Source of the DNA: Xanthomonas boreopolis
Lineage (GTDB): Bacteria > Pseudomonadota > Gammaproteobacteria > Xanthomonadales > Xanthomonadaceae
NCBI GenBank assembly: GCA_014654535.1
Contig: BNBA01000042.1
Span: 1-33,191 of the forward strand
Length of the DNA stretch: 33,191 nt
Reading direction: 5' to 3'
Made by a program: the position numbers and the translations under genes. The notes under the pieces were generated by a model. The model was not told the DNA's origin, did not search any database, and saw only the letters and a program-made list of their open reading frames with translations. Of this stretch, positions 1 to 8,900 are shown piece by piece (the first letter of the stretch is position 1; each line of letters begins with the position of its first letter).

Positions 1-294
1 ATCGTTCGTGCTGGTTCAGGCGGCCATTGGCCATGGGCAACTCCACTTGGCGGTGAAGCTGCTCAGGTCAGGTCGCCTGGGCCTCTTCACAACCTTGGGT
101 GTTGCGATCGAGAGTTGAATCCGCCCCGCCATATACGCCGCCGACAGGCTATTCAACGAGCTGGACCTGCATTACCCGCTCAGATCCGGATGCCCGGTAC
201 AGGAGAACAGAGCGATGCTCGCTCCGCCTTCGCTCTTCGGCAACGGCTTGGCCTCGTGCGTGGACAGCATGGCGGATGAAACCACGCGGCTTTC
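1..294. other. Left edge, no recognisable gene
   Basis: On the plus strand a frame open from the window edge runs from base 2 to a TGA at 116-118. It encodes 38 residues ending LGVAIES and could be the C-terminus of a gene that starts outside the window. A second open stretch, 119-298, reads IRPAIYAADRLFNELDLHYP and onward in a separate frame, without a convincing start, and overlaps the recD stop. I do not recognise either piece. The region is less GC-rich and less regular in codon use than the genes that follow, so it may be gene debris or intergenic DNA. Confidence 0.3.
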
Positions 295-2271
295 CTAGAA
301 CAACGTGCCCTGCTCCGGTTTGCGCGGTGGCTCAGCGACAACTTGGCCGGGGTGCATTCCCTCGCCTTCTCGCTGCCCCAGCCTCCACCCCAACCCAGAG
401 ACCCGCGCTGCATGCCTTGCCAGCGCGGCGCGCAGCACCGTCTCGCTGGCGGCCAGGTGCAGCGTGCGGCGGGCGCGGGTGATGCCGGTATAGGCCAGCT
501 CGCGGCTGAGCACGCGTGCGTCGCGGATGGGCAGTTGCAGCCAGACCTCGTCGAACTCGCTGCCTTGCGCCTTGTGCACGGTCATCGCGAAGGCGCTCTC
601 GTGCGCCGGCAGCGCCGCGGGGTGGAAGCCGCGGACCTCGCCGTCGCGGCCGCCTTCGAACCAGGCGACCAGCGCGCCCCGTGCGTCCCTGAGGCAGATG
701 CCGACGTCGCCGTTGAACAGGCCGTGGCGATAGCTGTTCTCGGTGACCAGCAGCAGGCGGCCGTGGAACCAGGGCGAGGCGGTGCCGAGGCGGCGGCCGG
801 CGGTGCCGGTTTCGGCCAGCAGTTGCTCGATGCGGGCATTGAGGCCGCGCGCGCCCTGCGGGCCGTTGCGCACGGCGGTGAGCAGGCGCAGGCGGCCGGC
901 CTCGCGCAGGGCCTGGGCCGGATCGCTGGCCTCGGCCAGCGCGCGCCAGTGCGCGAGCAAGGCGTCGCGGCGGGTTTGCAGCGGGTCGTCGGCGTTCTCG
1001 TGGAAGTGCACGCCGGCCAGCCGGCCGCCGCGCAGCAGCGCCAGCGCGGCGTCGGCGTCGCCGCCGCGCACGGCCTCGGCCAGCGGCGCCAGGTCGAAAT
1101 CCCGGGCCTGGCGCCAGCCGCGGCGCAGGTGGATGCGGTGGCCGGCCAACCCGCCTTCGGGCGTGGCGACGGGCAGCGGGCCGAGCAGCGGGCGCAAGGC
1201 GATGGCGTCGTCCGGCGCCAGTGCGTCGCCGGGACCGGCGGCGCCGAGGATGGCGGCGAGGACGTCGCCGGCTTCCACCGAGGGCAGTTGGTCGGGATCG
1301 CCGAGCAGGATCAGCTGGGTGCCGTCGGCCACCGCTTCGGCCAGCTTGCACATCAGCGGCAGGTCGACCATCGAGGCCTCGTCCACCACCACGATGTCGA
1401 ACGGCAGCGGGTTGTCGGCGTCGTGCCGGAAGCGCGGCGAGTCGGGAAGGGTGCCCAGCAGCCGGTGCAGGGTGCTGGCGCCTTCGGGCAGCGCGGCGCA
1501 GGCGGCGGCGTCGACGCCGGCCGCACGCATCGAGGCCACCGCGGCGCGCAGGCTCTCGGCCATGCGCTCGGCGGCGCGCCCGGTCGGCGCCGCCAGGGCG
1601 ATGCGCGGCGGCGCTGCGCCGGCGCGCAGGGCCGCGGCCGCACGCAGCGCCAGCAGGCGCGCGATGGTGGTGGTCTTGCCGGTGCCGGGGCCGCCGGTGA
1701 CCAACAGCAGCGCGCGGCGCAGTGACAACGCGGCGGCCTGGGCCTGGCGGTCTTCGGTCCAGTTGCCCCCCTCCGTCCTCCGGACACCTTCCCCCGCGAG
1801 CGGGGGAAGGGAAGGAGCGGGGAACAGGACGTCGAATAGCGGCGCCAGCGCTTCGACGTCGAACGCCGGCGGCGGCACGGCGGCGATCCGGCGCAACGCC
1901 AGCGCCAGCCGGCGCTCGTACTCGCGGTAGCGACGCAGGTACAGCAGGCCGCGCTCGAGCACCAGCGGCTTCGCTGCGGTCGCCGCGTCCTCGTCCACGC
2001 TTGGCGCATCCACCCATGGCGAGGCGGCCAGGAGCGCCTGCCAGGCCTGCGGGTCCGGCCATGCCAGCTCGGCGTCGGCGAGCAGCCGCGGGCGCGCCGG
2101 GTCGAAGCCGGCATGGCCCTGCGCCACCGCCAGCGAGGCCAGCGCCGCGGCGGCCAGTACATCGTTGGGCGTGCCCGGGTCGAGCCGGCGCAGGCTCTGT
2201 GCGAAAGCATGGTCGAGCGTGCGCAGGATGCCGGCGCGCTGCAGGTCGGCGAGCAAGTTGGGGACGTTCAT
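295..2271 (-). CDS. recD: RecBCD exonuclease V alpha subunit, 5'-3' helicase RecD
   Basis: This is the 658-residue fast 5'-3' motor of RecBCD, the cytoplasmic complex that processes double-strand ends for RecA-dependent repair. Superfamily 1 helicase motifs appear in order: Walker A GGPGTGKTTT with Lys199, Walker B VVVDEASMVD, motif III LLGDPDQLPSVEAGDV, motif V AMTVHKAQGSEFDEV and motif VI AYTGITRARRTLHLAAS near the C-terminus. The N-terminal RecB-binding part is recognisable (MNVPNLLADLQRAGIL). The chosen ATG overlaps the recB stop as ATGA, which indicates translational coupling. E. coli RecD is 608 residues. About 20 of the extra residues (roughly 150-169, just before the Walker A region) are encoded by repeat-like DNA. 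It is the last gene of the recC-recB-recD operon. Confidence 0.95.
   Translation of the reverse strand: MNVPNLLADLQRAGILRTLDHAFAQSLRRLDPGTPNDVLAAAALASLAVAQGHAGFDPARPRLLADAELAWPDPQAWQALLAASPWVDAPSVDEDAATAAKPLVLERGLLYLRRYREYERRLALALRRIAAVPPPAFDVEALAPLFDVLFPAPSLPPLAGEGVRRTEGGNWTEDRQAQAAALSLRRALLLVTGGPGTGKTTTIARLLALRAAAALRAGAAPPRIALAAPTGRAAERMAESLRAAVASMRAAGVDAAACAALPEGASTLHRLLGTLPDSPRFRHDADNPLPFDIVVVDEASMVDLPLMCKLAEAVADGTQLILLGDPDQLPSVEAGDVLAAILGAAGPGDALAPDDAIALRPLLGPLPVATPEGGLAGHRIHLRRGWRQARDFDLAPLAEAVRGGDADAALALLRGGRLAGVHFHENADDPLQTRRDALLAHWRALAEASDPAQALREAGRLRLLTAVRNGPQGARGLNARIEQLLAETGTAGRRLGTASPWFHGRLLLVTENSYRHGLFNGDVGICLRDARGALVAWFEGGRDGEVRGFHPAALPAHESAFAMTVHKAQGSEFDEVWLQLPIRDARVLSRELAYTGITRARRTLHLAASETVLRAALARHAARVSGLGWRLGQREGEGMHPGQVVAEPPRKPEQGTLF
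1763..1826. repeat. Dispersed repeat translated inside recD
   Basis: The segment contains the inverted pair CTTCCCCCGC / GCGGGGGAAG around a short loop, next to CCCTCCGTCCTCCGGACACC. On the minus strand it encodes LPPLAGEGVRRTEGG at about RecD residues 150-169, a low-complexity insert that does not look like helicase sequence. Palindromes of this type (PLAGEG-like when translated) are known as dispersed intergenic and intragenic repeats in xanthomonads. Here the copy keeps the reading frame. Confidence 0.6.
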
Positions 2272-5200
2272 GGCGAAGGCGCTCCGGGCGCGGACGTCTC
2301 CTCGTCCCGCCCCCTCTCCCGGGCAGAAAGGGGCTCGAGTTCGGCACCGGCGAACAGCGCATCCAGCGCGTGGACCAGCGCCGGATCGAAGCGCTGCGCG
2401 TGCACGCCGGGCGAGGGATCGCGCGCGGCATCCAGGCCGCGGCAGAACAGGTAGCGCACGCCGCCGAAGTCGCGCGCGTAGTCGTAGTCCTCGCCGAGAC
2501 GGAAGCGCAGCCAGCGGTGCAGCGCCAGGGTGTAGATCAGCGCCTGCAGGTCGTACTCGCTGTGGCGCATGGCCTGCGCCAGCGCCGACGGGTCGTAGGC
2601 GGGCAGGCGGTTGGACTTGTAATCGAGCACGTACCAGCGGCCTTCGTGGCGGTAGGTGAGGTCGATCAGGCCGGTCATCAGCCCTTCCAGGCGCTGGCGC
2701 AGGCCGAAGCCATGGCGATCGCCGACCACGCCGTGCGCGTGCAGCAGGCGCAGCAGCGCGTCCACGCGGGTGGGGCGCAGCGCGAACTGGAACTCGATCT
2801 CGGCGCGGCGCTCGACCGCCGGCACGTCGCACAGGCGCACGCCCTCGGGCAGCGCGACGGTGAGGGTGTGGCCGATCAGGCGCGCCAGCAGCGCCGCGCC
2901 GTCGCCGAGGTCCTCGGCCGCGTAGCCGCCCTCGCGCAAGGCCGCGGCGATCGTTTCCGCTTCCGCGGCCGGCGCGGCATCGCCCGGGCGCCAGCCGCGC
3001 CAGGCGGCGAAGTCGCCGTGCTCCAGCGCGGCGTGCAGCACCACGCCGAAGCGGTTGCCGGCGAAACGCGGATCGAAATCGTCCTCGAGCGCGACCGGTG
3101 CGGCCGGCTCGTCGTGGCCGCCGGCGGATTCGACCGTGGCGCTGGCGAGGGTGTCGCCGCCGCCGTCGGCGTTGGCGAGCTGGGTGAAGCTGTAGACCCA
3201 CCAGTCCGGCGCGAGCCGGCGCGTGGCGACGCGCGCCGGCGGCGGCTCGCCCTCGCCGGGCGGCGGCAGCCACGGCAGCGTGGCCGGGAGCGGGCGCTCG
3301 TCGAGGACGATGCCCGGCTGCGCCGCCAGCGCGGCCGGGTCGGCCAGCATCGCTGCGAGCGGGCTGCGAGGGGCGTTGTAGAACGCGCCGAAGGCGATCC
3401 ACAGCGCGTGCTCGGCGCGCGTGAGGCCGACGTACAGCAGACGCGCGTCCTCGGCGTGCTGGGCCTGGATCCAGGCCGCGCGCGCGGCGCTCCACTCCGG
3501 CGTTTCCGGCGAGGGTTTCCAGAACAGCGCGCGCGTCCCCTGTTCGGTCGGCGCCACGCAGGCGCGGCCGGGATCGGGCGACTTGCTGCCGATGCCGACG
3601 AACGGCAGGAACACCAGCGGGTACTCCAGGCCCTTGCTCTTGTGCAGGGTGACGATCTGCACGCGGCGCGCGTCCGATTCCAGCCGCAGCAACTGGGTCT
3701 CGTCGTCCGGGTCGGCCTCGGCGATGCGGCGGCCGAGCCAGTCCACCAGCCCATGCAGGCCCAGCGCGCGCGCGTCGGCCTGTTGCAGCAGTTCGCCCAG
3801 TTGCAGGTAGTTGGTCAGGCGGCGCTCGCCGTCGAGCAGCCCGAGCAGGCGCTCGGCGTTGGCCGCGCACAGCTCGTCCACCAGCGCCAGCGGGCCGCCG
3901 CGCTGCAGGCGCTCGCGCCAGTGCTGCGCGCGCAGTTGCCATTGGCGGTGGAGCTCGCCGTCGCGTTCGAGCGCGGCGATGCCGTCGGCGTCCATGCCGA
4001 CCAGCACTGTCGCCAGCGCCGCGCGCAGGCGGCCGTCGTCGGCGCCGTGCAGCAGCGCGAGCAGCAGCGCCAGCAGTTCCCGCGCCTGTTCGCTGGCGAA
4101 CAGGCTCTGCTTGCCGGCCGCCACGGCGGGGATGCCGGCCTCCGCCAGCGCCTGCTGGATGCGCGTGGCCTCGCCGTGCTTGCGCACCAGCACGGCGATG
4201 TCGCCCGGTTCGACCGGACGGCCCCGCAGCGATGCCTGGCCGGCGCGCGCCTGCGCCAGCACCTCGTGGATCGCGGCGACGCAGGCGGCGGTGGCGAGCT
4301 GGCGCGAGCGCTCGGCATCGTGCGGCTTGTCGCCGGCAGGCGGCGGCGCGCGCCACAGCGTCAGGGCCGGCGCGGGCGCGCCGTCGCGCAGGAAATCGTC
4401 GTCGCCGCGCACGCCGCCGGGCTGCACGTCGTGGAATCGGATGCCTTCCTCGACGAAAGCCCGCTCGCCGGCCTGCCGGTACAGCGCGGCGATGGCTTTC
4501 AACAACGAGGGTCGCGAACGGAAGTTGCGCTCCAGCGGCGGTGCGCGTTCGGCCTGCCCGGCCGCGGCCAGGTAGGTGTGCACGTCGCCGCCGCGGAAGC
4601 CGTAGATGGCCTGCTTGGGGTCGCCGATCAGGGCGAGAAAGCGCGCTTGCGAACCACTGGTTCGCGCGCTTTCGAGCGCCGCCGGGCTATGCCCGGTGGC
4701 CGGGTGCTCGCACTCGCGACGTTCATCTGGAGAATCAGGACCGAACACGCGCTCGAAGATGCTCCACTGGCGCGCGTCGGTGTCCTGGAATTCGTCCACC
4801 AGCGCGACCGCGTACTGCGCGCGCAGGCGCTGCGCCAGGGCCTCGGCATGCGGGCCGGACAGCGCGGCGGCGACGTCGTCGATCAGGTCGTCGTAGGTCT
4901 GCACGCGGCGCAACCGCTTGAGCGCGGCGAGGCGCTCGCGCGCTTCCTCGCGCAGGCGGTGCAGCAGCGCGATGCGGCGCTGGCCCTGCCACAGGCGCAC
5001 CGCGTCGTCGGCCTGCAGCCAGGCGTCGAGCGCGTCGAACAGCGGCGAGCACGGCGGCTCGTGGCCGTCCTTGCACAGCTCGCGCAGGCGCGCCGGCACC
5101 AGCTTGTCCAGGTGCGCGGTGCCCTCGCGCGACCAGGCCTGCGCCTGCAGGCCATCGAGCAGCGCCTGGAACGCCTTGTCGAAACTGGGCCGGCGCGCGC

Positions 5201-5975
5201 GGCGGCCGTCGAAGCGCTTGCGCTCGAAGGCCTCGGCCACCGCGGCGCGTGCATCCTCGAGATGCGCGGCGATCGCCTCGGCCAGGCGTTGCGCGGCCTG
5301 GCGCAGCGCCGGCCGCGGGTCGTGGGCGAGGTCCACCGGTGCGGGCAGCAGCGGCTGGCGGATCAGCGCCGGCAGGTCGCGCGCCAGCGCGGCCGGGCCG
5401 GCCGGCCACAGCGCCGGCAGGTGTTCGGCCTCGCCCGCTTCCGCGGCGTGCGCACGCCACAGGTCGGCGGCCAGTTCTTCGAGCAGTTCGCGGTCGCTGG
5501 CGAGCAGTTCGGGCGGGGCGAAGGTCTGCCCGCTCTCCAGCGCGTGTTCGCGCAGCACCCGCGCGCAGAAGCCGTGGATGGTGAAGATCGCGGCCAGGTC
5601 GATCTCGTCGGCGGCCTGGCGCAGGCGGCGGCGCAGGGCGTCGGGGGATTCGCCCGACGTGGCGAGGTGGGCCGCCAGGAGGGTGCGGGTCAAGTGGATT
5701 TCGGGCGAGTCCTGTGGGAGGGTCTCTCCAAGGGAAGTTTCGGGCACCAGCGTGGCGGCCAGGGCCAGGCGCTCGCGGACGCGCTTGCGCAGTTCCTGGG
5801 TGGCGGCCTCGGTGAAGGTCACCGCCAGGATCTGGCCGACACGCAGGCCGCGCTCGACCACCAGCCGCGTCGCCAGCGTGGCCAGGGTGAAGGTCTTGCC
5901 GGTGCCGGCGCTGGCCTCGATCAGGCGCACGCCGTGCAGCGGCAGGCCCAGGTAGGGATCGGCGGGGACGTCCAT
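2268..5975 (-). CDS. recB: RecBCD exonuclease V beta subunit, 3'-5' helicase and nuclease RecB
   Basis: This 1235-residue subunit combines a UvrD-like 3'-5' helicase with the single nuclease domain of RecBCD and loads RecA after Chi recognition. Visible motifs: Walker A EASAGTGKTFTLA at residues 20-32 (Lys27), motif II VDEFQDTD with Asp394, motif III LIGDPKQAIYGFRGGD at about 449-464, motif V TLHKSKGLEYPLVFLPF with His778, motif VI YVGLTRAEHA from Tyr848, and the nuclease site VLDYKSNRLPAYD with Asp1118 and Lys1120. The ATG is preceded by GGAGGAG, which also encodes the last Glu codons of recC, so the two genes are tightly coupled. E. coli RecB is 1180 residues. Much of the surplus lies in three repeat-derived stretches (about 75-95, 413-447 and the last 20 residues). 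The core motifs are intact, so the enzyme is probably active. Confidence 0.96.
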   Translation of the reverse strand: MDVPADPYLGLPLHGVRLIEASAGTGKTFTLATLATRLVVERGLRVGQILAVTFTEAATQELRKRVRERLALAATLVPETSLGETLPQDSPEIHLTRTLLAAHLATSGESPDALRRRLRQAADEIDLAAIFTIHGFCARVLREHALESGQTFAPPELLASDRELLEELAADLWRAHAAEAGEAEHLPALWPAGPAALARDLPALIRQPLLPAPVDLAHDPRPALRQAAQRLAEAIAAHLEDARAAVAEAFERKRFDGRRARRPSFDKAFQALLDGLQAQAWSREGTAHLDKLVPARLRELCKDGHEPPCSPLFDALDAWLQADDAVRLWQGQRRIALLHRLREEARERLAALKRLRRVQTYDDLIDDVAAALSGPHAEALAQRLRAQYAVALVDEFQDTDARQWSIFERVFGPDSPDERRECEHPATGHSPAALESARTSGSQARFLALIGDPKQAIYGFRGGDVHTYLAAAGQAERAPPLERNFRSRPSLLKAIAALYRQAGERAFVEEGIRFHDVQPGGVRGDDDFLRDGAPAPALTLWRAPPPAGDKPHDAERSRQLATAACVAAIHEVLAQARAGQASLRGRPVEPGDIAVLVRKHGEATRIQQALAEAGIPAVAAGKQSLFASEQARELLALLLALLHGADDGRLRAALATVLVGMDADGIAALERDGELHRQWQLRAQHWRERLQRGGPLALVDELCAANAERLLGLLDGERRLTNYLQLGELLQQADARALGLHGLVDWLGRRIAEADPDDETQLLRLESDARRVQIVTLHKSKGLEYPLVFLPFVGIGSKSPDPGRACVAPTEQGTRALFWKPSPETPEWSAARAAWIQAQHAEDARLLYVGLTRAEHALWIAFGAFYNAPRSPLAAMLADPAALAAQPGIVLDERPLPATLPWLPPPGEGEPPPARVATRRLAPDWWVYSFTQLANADGGGDTLASATVESAGGHDEPAAPVALEDDFDPRFAGNRFGVVLHAALEHGDFAAWRGWRPGDAAPAAEAETIAAALREGGYAAEDLGDGAALLARLIGHTLTVALPEGVRLCDVPAVERRAEIEFQFALRPTRVDALLRLLHAHGVVGDRHGFGLRQRLEGLMTGLIDLTYRHEGRWYVLDYKSNRLPAYDPSALAQAMRHSEYDLQALIYTLALHRWLRFRLGEDYDYARDFGGVRYLFCRGLDAARDPSPGVHAQRFDPALVHALDALFAGAELEPLSARERGRDEETSAPGAPSP
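2308..2338. repeat. Repeat-like segment encoding the RecB C-terminus
   Basis: The imperfect palindrome CCCCTCTCCCGGGCAGAAAG followed by GGGCTCGAG resembles the CCCCTCTCCC...GGGAGAGGGG repeats of xanthomonads. On the minus strand it encodes part of the polar RecB tail (EPLSARERGRDEE). Similarity is judged by eye only. Confidence 0.4.
4636..4696. repeat. Palindromic element inside recB
   Basis: Two hairpins lie side by side within the coding sequence. The first pairs GAAAGCGCGC (4637-4646) with GCGCGCTTTC (4664-4673), with an inner stem CGAACC/GGTTCG around ACT and a 4-base bulge. The second pairs CCGGGC with GCCCGG around TAT (4682-4696). Translation gives a polar insert with GHSPAALESARTSGSQAR between helicase motifs II and III of RecB, where other RecB proteins are shorter. 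This looks like an in-frame acquisition of a REP-like repeat. Confidence 0.6.
5711..5744. repeat. Degenerate dispersed repeat inside recB, N-terminal region
   Basis: The sequence CCTGTGGGAGGGTCTCTCCA resembles the left arm of the repeat at 30901-30973 (CCCTGTGGGAGGGACTTCAG). On the minus strand it encodes ETSLGETLPQDSPEIH at about RecB residues 75-95, an insert between ALAATLV and RTLLAAHLA. Confidence 0.45.
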
Positions 5976-5977
5976 GC

Positions 5978-8900
5978 TCACTCCTCCTCGCCCCCGTCCT
6001 GCTCGCCGCGCGCGGCCCAGACCGCGTCCAGCGTCGCCTCGTCCGGTTCCAGGTCGGTGCGTCCCTCGCAGACCGCATCGAACACGGCGAAGCTGGTGCG
6101 GGCGAAGGCGATGAACGCCGTGCGGTCGGCGAACGGATCGCGCCCGCGCAGGGCCAGCCGGGTCGCCTCGCCCTGTCCTTCGGCATAGCCGCGCGTGCCG
6201 TGCCAGCGCTCGAACGCGGCCTTGAAGGTCTTCTTCGCGTCGGCGCCGTCCATCAGGTGGCGATAGAACTCCCAGCCGCTGTAAGGACCGAACGCCAGCG
6301 GTTCGCGCAGGCCGCGCACGCGCAACGCCAGCAGCGCGCGCAACGCGTCGCGCGCCTGCGCCGGCGGCAAGGCCTCGCGCACGTGCGGGCCGGTGCCGGC
6401 CTCGCCCGTGTCGTCGAAGCGCACCAGCGGACGCGGGTCGCCGGCGGCGCTGGCCAGCAGCCAGTCCAGGCCGTTGCGGATCGCCGCCGGCCCGTTGCGC
6501 ACGCCCGGCCGCACCCGCGCGATGCCGTGCGGATACAGCGCATCGACGCGGCCGTGCAGGTGCAGGCCGTCCAGTTCGATGTCGTAGCGCTGCGACTGCG
6601 CGCCGGCCCCGCCGCGCCATTGCGCGAAGCCCCGCGCGTACGGGCGCAGCTGCGCCAGCAGGTCTTCGAGCTCGCGCTCGCCCAGCGCGCCGGACGGCAG
6701 CAGGGCGCGGGCGCGCAGGCGGCGGTACAGGGCCTGTTCGTCCTCGCCGTCCAGCAGCGCCTCGAACGCCTGCATCTGCAAGGCGTGCTTCTCCAGCCCG
6801 CCGCCGGGCAGCAGCAGCGGTTCCAGGTCCTCGGCGCGCTCGATCTCGTCGGCCAGGCGCAGGCCCAACCGCAACTGCAGGAACTGCGCGGCGGGCGCGA
6901 GCAGGAAGCGCCTGAGCGCGTCCAGCGGCAATGCCGGCTCCGGCTCGGGCGCGGGCAGCGCCTGCCCGAACCACGGTTCCAGCGCATGGCGCTCGCTGCC
7001 GAGGCGGCCAGCGGCCGGGCGCCACGCCGCGCGGTAGCTGAAGCGGCGCGGTTCGCCGTCGCCGCCGAACGCGGCCGGCGCGAACGGCTGCAGCGGATGC
7101 CGCACCACCAGGTCGCGTGCGGCGGCGGCCGGATCGGCGTGGTAGGCGGCGGCCTCGGCGAGCAGTTCGGCGACCAGCACCGAGGGTTCGCGCTCGCTGC
7201 CGTCGCGCGGGTCGGCGCCGAGGTAGCTCAGGTAGAACACGTCCTGCGCGGCGGCGAACAGTTGCAGGAACAGGAAGCGGTCGTCCTCGCGGGTGGAACG
7301 ATCGCCGGGGCGGCGGCGCTCGCTGCCCAGTTCGGCGGTCAGGCGATTGAGGCCGGCGGCCGGATCGCGGCGCGGGAAATCGCCGTCGTTCATGCCCAGC
7401 AGGCAGATCGCGCGGAACGGCAGCAGCCGCATCGGCACCATGCGGCCGATGCTGATGCCGCCAGTGAGCAGCGGCGCGCGCGTGTCGGCCTCGCCCAGCA
7501 CGGCGGCGAAGTGCGCGCGTACCGCCTCGGCCGGCAGCGGCGCCTCGAAACCGGCACGCGCGGCACTGTTGGCAAAGCCATCGACCAGCCAGCGCAGGCG
7601 GTCGAGCGCGCGCTGCGTGGACGGTGCCGATGGCGGCTGCGGCAGCAGCGCGTCGAGCAGGCCGATCAGCCGCTCGCGCCAGGCCGACGGCGGCAGCGCC
7701 TCGCCCAGCGTCTGCTGGTGCCGCGCCAGCACGCGCAACAGCCGGATCAGCGTGTCCAGCGCGTCCAGCGCGCTGCCTTCCAGCTCCGGCCACGGCGCCA
7801 CCCCGGCGATCTCCGCATCGCTGCCGCTGGCGTGGCCGAGCAGCAGCCGGTCCAGCGCGAACGCCCAGGTGTAGGCGTCATCGCGCGGCGCCGCGTGCTG
7901 CTGGCGGTGCGCCGCGTCCAGGCCCCAGCGCGCGCCGGCCGCCTGCAGCCATCCGTGCAGGCGCTCGAACGCGGCCGCGTCCAGCGCGGCGGCCTCCGCC
8001 AGCGGCGGACTGGCGAGCAGGTCGAGCACCTCGTTGAGGCCGAAGCGCGATACCGGCAACCCGAGCAGGCGCACGAACACTTCCGCCAGCGGCTCGCCGG
8101 CCAGCGGGCTGGCGTCGGCCAGGGCGTAGGGCAACGGGTCGTCGGGGCCGCCGAACACCGCGTCCAGGTAGGGAATGTACGGATCGATGTCCGGCGCCAG
8201 CACCGCGATCTCGCGCGGCTGCAGCGGCGGGTCGAAGCGCGGGTCCTCCAGCAGCGCGCGCAGCTGGTCGTGCAGGACCTGCAGCTCGCGCAGGCGGGTG
8301 TGGCAGGCGTGCACCTGCAGGGTCGGATCGTCGCGGCGCAGCGCCGGCAGCAGCCCGCCCGAAGGCCGGCCGCGCCGGTGGAACAGGTCGGCCTGCAGCC
8401 GCTTCAGCAGGCCGTCGCCCAGCCCGCCCTCGGCCAGCGGCTTGCCCGGGCGCCGTTCCGGGTCGGCGTAGGCGGCGATCTCGCCGGAGGGGTGCACCAC
8501 CTCGTAGCCGCCCAGCACCGCCATGAAGTCGCGGCCGGCCGCGCCCCAGGCCTGCAGCAAGCGGTTCTCGCTGGCATCCTCGCCGAACGGGTCGGCATCG
8601 CCGGCTTTCAGGCGCGCCCCCAGGGTCTGCAGGTCGCCCCAGTACGACGCCGTGGGCGTGGGCAGGTAGAAGTGCAGCGTGCCGGTCCGCGCCTGGGTGG
8701 CGAGCACGCGCAGCACGTCGGGCGAAACGTTGAGGGTGGCGAAGGCGAACAGCCGCGGCGGCAGCCCCGCCGGAAGCGCGCCGCCGCCGGCATGGCGCGC
8801 CAGGTAGTCGTTGATGCGCCGGGCGCGGTGCGCGCGGCCGCCGGCGATGCGCCGCCACAGCAGCGCCTGCGGATCGTCCGGGTCGGCCCCGGCCTCCCAG

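Noticed and set aside
2272-4356. Upstream in-frame extension of recD to a 1353-residue product
   Set aside because: The extra part is an out-of-frame reading of recB. The ATGA overlap at 2268-2271 is the natural recD start.
1722-6188. A 1488-codon open frame on the plus strand opposite recB and recD
   Set aside because: It is the antisense shadow of GC-rich genes: composition is Ala/Arg/Gln-rich, there are no domains, and the opposite strand carries all RecB and RecD motifs.
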